From positions 124,001 to 188,000 of the forward strand of contig JBBRTB010000001.1 of NCBI GenBank assembly GCA_038244815.1: DNA of 64,000 bases, read 5' to 3'. Positions 14,980 through 26,889 of the stretch are shown one piece after another (within the stretch, counting starts at the first letter, position 1; the number at the start of each line of letters is the position of its first letter). This DNA is from DASVHS01 sp038244815. Lineage in GTDB: Bacteria; Acidobacteriota; Thermoanaerobaculia; Gp7-AA8. Made by a program: the position numbers and the translations under genes. The notes under the pieces were generated by a model, which saw only the letters and a list, made by a program, of their open reading frames with translations, searched no databases and had not been told where the DNA came from.

Positions 14980-16080
14980 ATGCCCTTCGACGCCACCGAC
15001 ATCATCCTGTCGATCGTCAAGATCCTGATCGTCCTGGTGATGATGCTCTCGATCACTCCGGTGATGGTGTGGGTCGAGCGCCGCGGCAGTGCTCTCATTC
15101 AGGATCGTCCCGGACCGAACCGCGTCGGCCCGCTGGGGCTGTTCCAGTCACTGGCCGATGCCGTGAAGTTCCTCCTCAAGGAAGACATCATCCCGGCGCA
15201 GGCGCATAAGTGGCTGTACACGCTGGCGCCGGCCTTCGGGCTCCTTCCGGCGCTGACGACGATCGCGGTCGTTCCCTGGGGCCGCCCGTTCCTGATGCAC
15301 GAGCGCGTGGTGGCCGGACGGACGATCTTCCAGGGCGGCCGCTGGTTCGATCCGATCGTCGCCGACGTCAACGTCGGCATCCTGGTGGTCTTCGCGCTGG
15401 CCTCGCTCGGTGTCTACGGCATCGTCACGGCGGGCTGGGCGTCGTCAAACAAGTACTCGATGTTCGGGGCCATCCGGGCCTCGGCGCAGATGATCTCTTA
15501 CGAGTTGTCGCTCACGCTGGCCGCGCTCAGCACGCTGCTCGCCGCCGGATCGCTGCGCCTCACCGACGTGGTCTGGAGGCAGACCGGTTATTTCGTCCTC
15601 TTCGACACGATCAGGATTCCGGCGTGGAACGCGTTCTCGCCGGCGATGTGGCTCAGCTTCATCATCTTCGGCATCTCAGGATTCGCGGAGACGAATCGCC
15701 TGCCATTTGATTTCGCCGAGGCCGACGCGGAGCTTGTGGCCGGATATCACACCGAGTATTCGTCGATGAAGTTCGCGCTCTTCTTCATGGCCGAGTACAT
15801 GGCCATGGGAACGATGTCCGCGCTCGTGGCCACGCTGTTCCTCGGAGGGTGGAGCATCCCCTACTACCTTCCACCGCCGACGTTCTGGGGATTCCTGCTG
15901 TCCGCGATCGCGTTTCTCGTGAAGGTCGGCTTCCTGCTGTTCGTCTTCGTCTGGGTTCGCTGGACCATTCCCCGTCTCAGGTACGACATCCTCATGCGCC
16001 TCGGCTGGAAGTTCTTCCTGCCCCTGGCGATCGTGAATATTGTTCTCGTCGCTGGATTCATTGCCAAGGGATGGATATGA
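14980..16080 (+). CDS. nuoH: NADH-quinone oxidoreductase subunit H
   Basis: 366 residues, about eight membrane helices. Conserved NuoH blocks are present: WVERRGSALIQDRPGPNRVGP, the quinone-site loop GFAETNRLPFDFAEADAELVAG (partly quoted) and YHTEYSS. It links the quinone chamber to the proton-pumping arm. It starts 3 bp after nuoG. nuoI, normally next, is instead in the nuoB-CD-I locus. Confidence 0.97.
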   Translation: MPFDATDIILSIVKILIVLVMMLSITPVMVWVERRGSALIQDRPGPNRVGPLGLFQSLADAVKFLLKEDIIPAQAHKWLYTLAPAFGLLPALTTIAVVPWGRPFLMHERVVAGRTIFQGGRWFDPIVADVNVGILVVFALASLGVYGIVTAGWASSNKYSMFGAIRASAQMISYELSLTLAALSTLLAAGSLRLTDVVWRQTGYFVLFDTIRIPAWNAFSPAMWLSFIIFGISGFAETNRLPFDFAEADAELVAGYHTEYSSMKFALFFMAEYMAMGTMSALVATLFLGGWSIPYYLPPPTFWGFLLSAIAFLVKVGFLLFVFVWVRWTIPRLRYDILMRLGWKFFLPLAIVNIVLVAGFIAKGWI

Positions 16081-16104
16081 GGAGAACGGGTCGCTAGGTC
16101 TCTC

Positions 16105-16126
16105 GACCCAGCGTCCCAGCGTCCCC
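16105..16126. repeat. Octad repeat, 2 x CCCAGCGT
   Basis: Two CCCAGCGT 8-mers plus flanking GACCCA/CCCC sit in the 48 bp nuoH-nuoJ gap. With GGGTCG just upstream they could form a small hairpin. Confidence 0.65.
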
Positions 16127-16128
16127 AA

Positions 16129-16655
<527 letters not shown>

Positions 16656-16659
<4 letters not shown>

Positions 16660-16958
16660 TCCCGACGCACTGGTTTCTGATTCTGAGCGCGATCCTGTTC
16701 TCGATCGGCGTGTGCGGCGTGCTCACGCGCAAGAACGGCATCACCATCTTCATGTCCATCGAGCTGATGGTGAACTCGGTCAACCTGACGTTCATTGCCT
16801 ACGCCCGCCAGTTCCACCAGCTGCACGGGCTGATCTTCGTCTTTTTCGTGATGGCCATCGCCGCCGCCGAAGCCGCGGTGGGCCTGGCCATCTTCATCTC
16901 CCTGTTCCACCATCGGGAAACGATCGATGTGGACCAAGCGAATCTGATGCACTGGTAA
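16656..16958 (+). CDS. nuoK: NADH-quinone oxidoreductase subunit K
   Basis: 100 residues, three membrane helices, with the two buried glutamates in the expected positions (SIELMVNSVNLTF and AAAEAAVGLAI). GTG start, coupled to nuoJ. Antiporter-like subunit (MrpC homologue) of the membrane arm. Confidence 0.96.
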
Positions 16959-16981
16959 AAACTGGCTCAATCGTCGCAAAG

Positions 16982-17008
16982 ATCCAGCTCATCAAGAAGG
17001 AGCTGGAT
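16982..17008 (+). promoter_or_regulatory. Hairpin burying the Shine-Dalgarno of the DUF6335 gene
   Basis: A perfect 9 bp stem (ATCCAGCTC / GAGCTGGAT) with a 9 nt loop ends on the base before the ATG at 17009. The AAGGAG Shine-Dalgarno (16997-17002) lies half in the loop and half in the 3' arm. The mRNA fold should limit ribosome access. Confidence 0.7.
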
Positions 17009-17458
17009 ATGGACAAGACCGAAAAGCTCATTGACTGGGAAGAAAGCGAGCATAAAGATCACAACCGCAACGGGATTGACGACCGCATCGAGCCGCCCAT
17101 CCCGGATGTGAGTGCGAGCGCAGCCAACCTCGCTCACGAACTGCGGAACGATCCGCTCGCCGATCCGAAAATTACCGCCGGTGATCTCGACGCGAACTGG
17201 GCCAACGCCCAATTCAGCGGCGACGAAGCGGCGGGTGGCAGCTCGGCGAACCCCGACCAGAACGTCGTCGGGGAGATCGGCGAGGCCATGGGTGTGCGTT
17301 ATGCCGACGACGAAGAACTGAAGTTCGGCGAGAAAGAAGAGGGCCGGGACGAGCACCGCTGGGAGCTCGATCCGGCATCGTCCGAGGATTACAAGGACCG
17401 GGTTCGCGATGAAGGCGGACTCGATCAGGACCGGCCGGAACCGGGAAGAAGAAGGTAG
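17009..17458 (+). CDS. DUF6335-like acidic soluble protein inside the nuo operon
   Basis: 149 residues, very acidic and hydrophilic, no membrane segment. It starts MDKTEKLIDWEESEHKDH. The stretch ITAGDLDANWANAQFSGDEAAGG, the NPDQNVVGEIGEAMGVRY block and the end HRWELDPASSEDYKDR match what I recall of DUF6335 (GGD-DA-W, GEEAVGG, PDQ, RWELDP-SSEDY). Function of that family is unknown; members are often stress-associated small proteins. It replaces the usual direct nuoK-nuoL junction, and its translation start is covered by a hairpin, so its level probably differs from that of the complex I subunits. Confidence 0.78.
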   Translation: MDKTEKLIDWEESEHKDHNRNGIDDRIEPPIPDVSASAANLAHELRNDPLADPKITAGDLDANWANAQFSGDEAAGGSSANPDQNVVGEIGEAMGVRYADDEELKFGEKEEGRDEHRWELDPASSEDYKDRVRDEGGLDQDRPEPGRRR

Positions 17459-17463
17459 TCCTC

Positions 17464-17512
17464 GATGCGAGATCTCCTCGCGTCGAGGGACGTGAGGAGA
17501 AATACTCGCATC
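17464..17512 (+). promoter_or_regulatory. Two-level hairpin burying the nuoL Shine-Dalgarno
   Basis: Outer stem GATGCGAG (17464-17471) / CTCGCATC (17505-17512) and inner stem CTCCTC (17474-17479) / GAGGAG (17494-17499). The GAGGAG is the nuoL Shine-Dalgarno. The outer stem ends one base before the ATG at 17514. Confidence 0.65.
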
Positions 17513-17513
17513 A

Positions 17514-19433
<1,920 letters not shown>

Positions 19434-19434
19434 A

Positions 19435-19461
19435 GTCATTCCAGGCGCGGCTCGGAACGAC
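19435..19461. repeat. Degenerate dispersed palindrome related to the 78 bp array ends
   Basis: A short inverted repeat, GTCATTCC ... GGAACGAC, around a GC-rich centre, lies between nuoL and nuoM. It resembles the closed inverted end of the array at 10777-11096. Confidence 0.5.
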
Positions 19462-19474
19462 GAACTGAATTCTT

Positions 19475-20982
<1,508 letters not shown>

Positions 20983-20986
<4 letters not shown>

Positions 20987-22440
20987 ACCTTCATCCGATC
21001 CTGGAGTCGGGCTGGATGAATGCGATTCTTCCTGAGCTCATCCTCAGCATCGGCGGAATGGCCCTCATCCTGTTCGAGGCGTTCCTGCCCCGGCTGAAGG
21101 CGGCCAGCGCCTCGCTCGCTCTCATCATCCTGGTGCTCACGATGTGGTCGGAGAGGCTGATCAGGGGCGGCACGTACTTCGGCGGGACGTATCAGGTCAG
21201 CGGCATCACGCTCGTTTTCGACCTCACGTTTCTTCTGGCCACCACGCTGGCCACGTTGTTCGCGCACGACTACCTGGAGCGCGAGGGCATCGACGGCGGC
21301 GAGTTCTACGCTCTTTTGCTGTGGGGCACCGTGGGCATGATGATGATGGCCAAGGGTCTCGACCTGCTCATCGTCATCCTCGGTCTGGAGATCCTGTCGA
21401 TCTGCATCTTCGTGCTGACCGGGTATCAGCGCCGGCTGCCGGTGTCGAATGAAGCGAGTCTCAAATACTTCCTCATGGGCGCCTTCGCAACGGGATTCAT
21501 CCTGTACGGCACGGCGCTCTTCTACGGCGCCACGCAATCGACGAACCTCACCGTGATGACGGGATTCTTCGCCACGGCCAATCCGGGCAATCCTCTTCTG
21601 ACGATCGCGTTCGTGCTGCTCATGTCCGGGTTCGGCTTCAAGCTGGCCCTGGCCCCGTTCCATCCGTGGGCACCGGACGTCTATCAGGGTGCTCCCACTC
21701 CGGTATCGGGGTGGCTGTCGGTGGCACCGAAGGCAGCGACGCTCATCGCCCTCATCCGGATCTTCTGGGCCATGTCCCCGATGCTGCAGCAGACGTCGTG
21801 GATGAAGATGGTGGCCACGCTGTCGATCCTGTCCATGATCGTCGGCAACGTCGTGGCCATCGTCCAGCGCGACCTCAAGCGCATGCTCGCGTACTCCGGC
21901 ATCGCGCACGTCGGATACATGATGATCGCCATGCTGACCATCGGTGAGGACTCGGTGGCGGCGATCGCGATCTATGCGATCGTCTACGCGCTGATGAACA
22001 TCGGCGCGTTCGGCGTCGTGTCGCTGCTGGCGAAGAATCAGAACGACCCGCAGACGCTCGACGACATCGCCGGACTCGGATTCCGGCGCCCCTTCTACGG
22101 CCTGGCCCTGACGCTGTGCATGTTCTCGCTGGCCGGCCTGCCGCCGACGGGGGGATTCATCTCCAAGTTCTACATCTTCAAGACAGCCATCGAATCCGGG
22201 CACATGGCTGTCGCCTTTGTGGGCATCGTCACCAGCATTTTCTCGGTCTACTACTACCTTCGGGTCGTGTACTACCTGTACATGAAGGAACCGGCAGAGG
22301 GCTACACGAGCACGGTAGCCGGCGTTTTCGCCACCGGTGCCCTGGCCATCTCCATGATCGGCATCCTCCTGATCGGCATCTTCCCCACGCCGCTCTTCAA
22401 GATGGCAGGGGCGGCCGCCCGAGAGATGCTGCTCCGATAA
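20983..22440 (+). CDS. nuoN: NADH-quinone oxidoreductase subunit N
   Basis: 485 residues from the ATG that overlaps the nuoM stop. Conserved: GLEILSICIFVLTGY (key glutamate), SLKYFLMGAFATGF, FHPWAPDVYQGAPTPVSG, and YSGIAHVGYMM. Last structural subunit of the operon; rex follows 7 bp later. Confidence 0.97.
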
Positions 22441-22447
22441 CCGTCCC

Positions 22448-23125
22448 ATGACGCAGCGGGCCACTGGAATTGACCGCGAGCCGATCTCCGAGCTCACCAC
22501 GGCCCGCTTGTCGGTGTACCTGCGCTGTCTGACGTATCTCGAGTCGCTGAGCGAGCGTACGGTCTCTTCGCACAAGCTGGCGTCGCGTTTTCATCTCAAC
22601 TCCGCGCAGATCCGCAAGGACCTGGCCTACTTCGGCGAGTTCGGCACACGCGGTGTCGGCTACGACGTGTCGAAGCTCAAGGGGCAACTGATCCGCACGC
22701 TGGGAATCGACCGCACCCGCAACATCGTCATCGTAGGCGCCGGAAATCTCGGCATCGCCCTGGCGGACTACCGCGGGTTCAACAGCAACGGGTTCCACAT
22801 CATCGCGCTCTTCGACATCGACCCGGCCCGGCTCGGCCTAACCACGCGAAGCTCTGTACCGGTGATCTCGGTGTCGAAGCTCGCCGGCATCGTGCGCTCC
22901 GAGGGGGCGGAGATCGGGATCATTGCCGTGAACGCAGAAAGCGCGCAGCAGGTTTATGACGACCTGGCCGACGCCGGCGTGTGCGCCGTGCTCAACTTCG
23001 CGCCGGTGCAGATCCGGCACCGTCATGGGGTGAAGGTCAAGTCGGTCGACCTGCGCATCAACCTGGAGTCCCTCTCATACCATCTGAAGAACGTCGAAGA
23101 CGGTGTTCCGTTCGAGGAGGAGTAA
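22448..23125 (+). CDS. rex: Redox-sensing transcriptional repressor Rex
   Basis: 225 residues. N-terminal winged helix (residues 10-85) with SSHKLASRFHLNSAQIRKDL and the hallmark YFGEFGTRGVGY. C-terminal Rossmann domain (NIVIVGAGNLGIALADY) binds NADH/NAD+ and ends in the swapped helix. Rex releases DNA when NADH is high. It is co-transcribed with nuo genes and Rex-type operators lie at the operon promoter (13300, 13325) and at nuoB (39474). So it probably couples complex I synthesis to the NADH/NAD+ ratio and represses itself. Confidence 0.96.
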   Translation: MTQRATGIDREPISELTTARLSVYLRCLTYLESLSERTVSSHKLASRFHLNSAQIRKDLAYFGEFGTRGVGYDVSKLKGQLIRTLGIDRTRNIVIVGAGNLGIALADYRGFNSNGFHIIALFDIDPARLGLTTRSSVPVISVSKLAGIVRSEGAEIGIIAVNAESAQQVYDDLADAGVCAVLNFAPVQIRHRHGVKVKSVDLRINLESLSYHLKNVEDGVPFEEE

Positions 23126-23126
23126 G

Positions 23127-23717
23127 GTGCGAATTCTTGTGGTGGGCGCCCACGGCGTCATCGGAAAAGAAGTCGTGAACGCTCTGAGGAGTGGAAACGA
23201 GATCATCGAGGCCGGCCGGAGTCACGGCTCCATCAGAGTGGACATGCGCGACGCGCAGTCGATTCGCGCCATGTACGAGGCTGCCGGAACGCTCGATGCC
23301 GTGATCAGCGCGGCCGGCAGCGGCGCCTGGAAGCCCCTCGCGGACCTCACCGATGACGATTTCGCCACCTCTCTTGCCTACAAGCTGATGGGACAGGTCA
23401 ATCTGATCCGGTACGGTTTCGCCAGCGTGGCCGACCGCGGCTCCATCACCGTGACCAGCGGCGTGCTCTCGCGGTCGCCCGTGGTTGGCGGAGCCGCGAT
23501 CAGTCTCGTGAACTCCGGACTGGAAGGCTTCGTGCGCGGAGCCGCCCTCGAAGCTCCGCGCGGCATCCGCGTCAACGTCATCAGCCCTCCCTGGGTCAGC
23601 GAAACGCTCAAAGCCATGGGACAGGACCCCTCGCACGGGATGCCCTCGGCTCAGGTGGCGCGCGCGTATGCCGAAAGCGTGACCGGCTCGAAGAGCGGCG
23701 CGGTCATCGAGCCGTAG
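23127..23717 (+). CDS. Short-chain dehydrogenase/reductase-family protein lacking YxxxK
   Basis: 196 residues from a GTG that follows the rex stop by one base, with a GAGGAGG Shine-Dalgarno. The Rossmann start (RILVVGAHGVIGKEVVNAL) and the late block RGIRVNVISPPWVSETL are SDR-like. In the place of the catalytic YxxxK there is SPVVGGAAISLVNSGLEGF, with no tyrosine or lysine. It resembles the group of short SDR proteins with N..A..F in that helix, so catalysis by the classical mechanism is doubtful. Part of the nuo-rex transcript by position. Confidence 0.8.
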   Translation: MRILVVGAHGVIGKEVVNALRSGNEIIEAGRSHGSIRVDMRDAQSIRAMYEAAGTLDAVISAAGSGAWKPLADLTDDDFATSLAYKLMGQVNLIRYGFASVADRGSITVTSGVLSRSPVVGGAAISLVNSGLEGFVRGAALEAPRGIRVNVISPPWVSETLKAMGQDPSHGMPSAQVARAYAESVTGSKSGAVIEP

Positions 23718-23724
23718 TGGGGCC

Positions 23725-23745
23725 GGTGCTCGGTGCTGGGTGCTG
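23725..23745. repeat. Heptad repeat, 3 x GGTGCTG
   Basis: GGTGCTC, GGTGCTG, GGTGCTG just after the SDR stop codon. Same unit family as 31941 and 56965. Confidence 0.85.
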
Positions 23746-23830
23746 GGGTTAGATCCAGATTGCGTCAGCGGAGATCCCGTTCGCCACAAGCAGCTTGAAC
23801 GCGGGACGTTAGCGCTTTACGTTGCCGAGT

Positions 23831-24208
23831 ATGCGACGGTTCTCGCTTCTGCTCCTGTTGTGCTCCTCCGCGATCGCCCAGCCAGCGTCGATGTTCCGCG
23901 GCGATGCCTCTCACAGCGGCGTCTATCCGGCGGCGGACGGACGCAGCCTCGCCGGTATGCAGTGGCGGTTTCCCACCGGCGGCGAGGTCAACGGTTCGCC
24001 GGCGATCGCAGGCCGGACCGTGTACGCCGGCAGCGGCGACGGCAGGCTTTACGCGATCGATCTCGCCTCTCGTCCCGCGAAGATCGTCTGCGCCACGAAC
24101 AGGCAGGCCGCCACCCCGGCCACGCCAAGCCAGGAGACGACGATGAGCGCGGGGCGTGGAAGCACACGAGCGCGCGAGAGGATGGCCGTCAGCACGGCGC
24201 GATTCTAG
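23831..24208 (+). pseudogene. Truncated PQQ/beta-propeller secreted protein, fused to foreign DNA
   Basis: The frame begins with a signal peptide (MRRFSLLLLLCSSAIAQ) and one and a half beta-propeller blades of PQQ/BamB-like type (MQWRFPTGGEVNGSPAIAG, RTVYAGSGDGRLYAIDL). At about codon 79 (near 24068) homology-like sequence stops. The remaining 47 codons are low-complexity (PAKIVCATNRQAATPATP) because they are antisense to another gene remnant. It ends at the TAG created by the MITE-like terminal repeat. A TACGTT box 8 nt before the ATG suggests an intact promoter. I read it as a gene destroyed by rearrangement, not a functional protein. Confidence 0.75.
24049..24195 (-). pseudogene. Remnant of a membrane-protein N-terminus (antisense to the PQQ remnant)
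   Basis: From a GTG at 24195 the minus strand reads VLTAILSRARVLPRPALI, then a convincing membrane helix (VVSWLGVAGVAACLFVAQTI), then FAGRE. The frame runs out about 10 codons past the rearrangement point near 24068 and stops at 24049. The beginning looks like a genuine N-terminal cytosolic segment plus first helix. So the right part of the neighbouring fused frame was donated by an oppositely oriented gene. Confidence 0.45.
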
Positions 24209-24372
24209 TGGAGTGTAACGGCAGAATCGGGAGCAGATGGCGCAGAGGATCGGCGACGCGAGCAAGGCGCACCGACGCAAGAATAGCGGGGACTATTCTG
24301 AGGAGGCGCAACGAAGCTCGCGGCGTTGAGACCAAGCCAGGTGGTCCCGATTCTGCCGTTACACTTCACTAG
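24205..24372. mobile_element. MITE-like element with 28 bp terminal inverted repeats
   Basis: 168 bp. Left end CTAGTGGAGTGTAACGGCAG continuing to GAATCGGGA (24205-24232); right end 24345-24372 is its inverse with one mismatch. Both ends finish in CTAG. The interior is non-coding and itself palindromic, with a perfect AGAATAG/CTATTCT hairpin in the middle. No transposase. A solo end of the same sequence lies at 52981-53000. The left CTAG supplies the stop codon of the truncated PQQ frame. Confidence 0.8.
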
Positions 24373-24410
24373 TCGGGACCTGCCCGCGGACGGTTGCTAC
24401 AAATCGGTGA

Positions 24411-26834
24411 TCACGCGCTGGCGGCCGCGGCGCCACCCTGGGCCACGGCGCTGATCCGGCGCTCCAGCGCGTACGCCGCCGGCTCCAGCCGCTGCAGGAT
24501 CGTCGTCGCGCGCGCAAAGTCCCCTTCGCGTGCCGCGGTCTCGAGCATCATGGAGAGGTCGAGCGACGGATCGCCCTCGAAATTGCTCACCGCGCCTTTC
24601 ATCTTGTGCGCGCTCTGAAACAGCGCTTCTCCGTCTCCGGCCAGAATGGCCTCGCGGATCTGCGCGAGCAGAGCGGGTGTCTGCCGGGCGAACGCCTCGC
24701 TGACGCGCGCCAGGAGTGCGAGATTGCCGCCCACGGCATTGACGATCGGTTCGGCGCCCGTCAGCGAGCGCAGTACATCTTCGAGCTGCTTGAGGTCGAT
24801 GGGCTTGGTGAGCACCGCGTCCATCCCCGCTTCCAGACACTTCAGCCGGTCTTCGCGGCGCGAGTGCGCCGTCAGCGCGACGATGGGTGTGCGGCTTCCC
24901 CGCTCCGTTTCCCGGTAGCGGCGTGTCGCTTCGAGCCCGTCCAGTATCGGCATCGACACATCCATGAATACGATGTCGAAGTGCTCGCGGTCGAGGCGGC
25001 GGAGCGCCTCTTCACCGTCAGCGACGATCGTGACGCGATGCATGAGCCGCCGCAGCGCCTCCGCCGCGAACTCCTGGCCCACCGCCTCGTCCTCGGCGAT
25101 CAGGACGTGCAGACCCGCTTCGTTCAGGCGCTGGCGAAGGTTGATGGCCGGTAACCCGGCCGTGGACAGACCCATGGCGATGCTCACGGCATCGATCAGC
25201 TCGCGCTCGGTCACCGGCCTGGTCACGCGCACGCGGTCGTCGTCGATCGGCGCGAGCGGCGAGGCGATGATGACCGCGGGCGTGATGTCCACCGACTCGT
25301 CGGCCGAGATCGCGCAGGCGTAGCGCCGCGGCTCGACTTCGGAGAGCGATGCACAGGAATGGACCTCCACGCCCGTGGCACGCAGGATCCCCGTGATGGC
25401 GGCGCGCGATGAGAGATTCGGCTCGATCACAACCATGGTCCGTCCGCTGAAATCCGAGCGTGCCCTGTGCGGCGTTCCGATGTTGTCGAACACCAGAGGC
25501 AGCTCGATGGCGATGGCAGTCCCCGTTCCAGGCGTGCTTTGCAGGCGTAGCTCCCCGCCCATGGCGTCGACGATCCGCGACACGATGGCCAGGCCGAGGC
25601 CCGTGCCGCCGTGGCGGCGGGAACGGGAATTGTCCGCCTGCTTGAACGGCTCGAACACCGTCTCCTTCTGTTCGTCAGGAATCCCGATGCCTGTGTCGCG
25701 CACGTCGATCTTCACCCGGCCCCCGCGCATGGAGACCTGCAGCGACACCTCGCCGGCATCAGTGAACTTGATCGAGTTTCCGGTGAGGTTGACGATGATC
25801 TGTTTGAGGCGAAGCGGATCGGCCCACACCGAGTCGGGAACATCCGACTCGACCGAGGCGACCAGCGTCAGTCCTTTCGTTGCGGCCGTCAGTCCCAGCG
25901 GCTTCATCGTGTCGTGGATGAGATCCCGCAACGAGACATACACGGGCTCGAGCTCGATCCTGCGGGCTTCGATCTTGGAAAAGTCGAGGATGTCCTCGAT
26001 CGTGGCCAGCAGCGACTCCGCCGAGCGCCGGGCCATTTCCAGCTGCCGCGCGCGGCGGGGGGACGTCTCGTCACCGATGGCCAGTTGCAGCATCCCGATG
26101 ACCCCGTGCAGCGGCGTGCGCATCTCGTGCGACATGTGCGCCAGGAACTCGCTCTTCGCTTCGCTGGCCTCTTTCGACCGGACGCTGACCTCGCGCAGCT
26201 CCAGAGCCTGCCCTTCGCTCTTACGGACGGCGTCGCGAAGCATTCCCATCGCTTTGCGCAGGTTCGACCGCCGGTGTTCCGCGGTGCGCGCGAGCAGGGC
26301 GATGTAGAAGCCCATGGCCAGCAGGAAGATGATTTTCGCGAAGAACACCGTCCAGGCGATGGGACGCTTGTCGACATAGATGACCCACGTCTCCATCGCG
26401 CCGTAACAGAGAGCTCCGAACACGGCGAAGTTGAAGGAGCGGCGGAACGTCGTCTGCGACTGGTCGACGGCGCGTGCGAGCAGGACGAAGAACAGCCAGC
26501 TCTGCTCCGCGCCGGAGAAATACACCGCCGCGGCCATGAGAGGCACGTCGGTGGCGAGGAAGATCAGGCTGAGATCGATCGGCAGGAGCCGCCGGTAGAA
26601 GAGCCGCAGGCACAGCCATGAGAGCAGGCAATAGACGGTGGCCACGGCGCAGACCAGAAGGAACGGCTGGATGGTCCTCTCGCCGAAAAAGTATCGATTG
26701 TTCAGGAAGACGCCGCCGCAGATGATCGCCGAGCCCACCGCCCGCAGCACGGGAATCTCGAAAACAGCCAGACGATAGGTCCGCTCGCTGCGGCGCTTTT
26801 CGCTCTCGTCCGGTTGCAGCGCCAGCTCGCTCAT
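24411..26834 (-). CDS. Membrane hybrid sensor histidine kinase (TM-HisKA-HATPase-REC-HPt)
   Basis: About 807 residues from ATG 26834 (TAGGAA Shine-Dalgarno); the frame is open further to 26873. Residues 25-190 contain about six membrane helices forming an uncharacterised sensor. HisKA has FLAHMSHEMRTPLHGVIGML (His near 233). HATPase has DVRDTGIGIPDEQ and GGTGLGLAIVSRIV. A degenerate receiver-like segment lies around 455-550. A full receiver follows (LIAEDEAVG, FMDVSMPILDG, LTKPI). The C-terminal HPt has SAHKMKGAVSN. It is a one-protein phosphorelay. The response regulator just upstream (26890-28053) on the same strand is the likely output. Confidence 0.93.
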   Translation of the reverse strand: MSELALQPDESEKRRSERTYRLAVFEIPVLRAVGSAIICGGVFLNNRYFFGERTIQPFLLVCAVATVYCLLSWLCLRLFYRRLLPIDLSLIFLATDVPLMAAAVYFSGAEQSWLFFVLLARAVDQSQTTFRRSFNFAVFGALCYGAMETWVIYVDKRPIAWTVFFAKIIFLLAMGFYIALLARTAEHRRSNLRKAMGMLRDAVRKSEGQALELREVSVRSKEASEAKSEFLAHMSHEMRTPLHGVIGMLQLAIGDETSPRRARQLEMARRSAESLLATIEDILDFSKIEARRIELEPVYVSLRDLIHDTMKPLGLTAATKGLTLVASVESDVPDSVWADPLRLKQIIVNLTGNSIKFTDAGEVSLQVSMRGGRVKIDVRDTGIGIPDEQKETVFEPFKQADNSRSRRHGGTGLGLAIVSRIVDAMGGELRLQSTPGTGTAIAIELPLVFDNIGTPHRARSDFSGRTMVVIEPNLSSRAAITGILRATGVEVHSCASLSEVEPRRYACAISADESVDITPAVIIASPLAPIDDDRVRVTRPVTERELIDAVSIAMGLSTAGLPAINLRQRLNEAGLHVLIAEDEAVGQEFAAEALRRLMHRVTIVADGEEALRRLDREHFDIVFMDVSMPILDGLEATRRYRETERGSRTPIVALTAHSRREDRLKCLEAGMDAVLTKPIDLKQLEDVLRSLTGAEPIVNAVGGNLALLARVSEAFARQTPALLAQIREAILAGDGEALFQSAHKMKGAVSNFEGDPSLDLSMMLETAAREGDFARATTILQRLEPAAYALERRISAVAQGGAAAASA

Positions 26835-26889
26835 GATTCCTAGTGTGCCACGGTGCCCGGGCGGAGGATGCACGCTCCCCCGAAAAACG

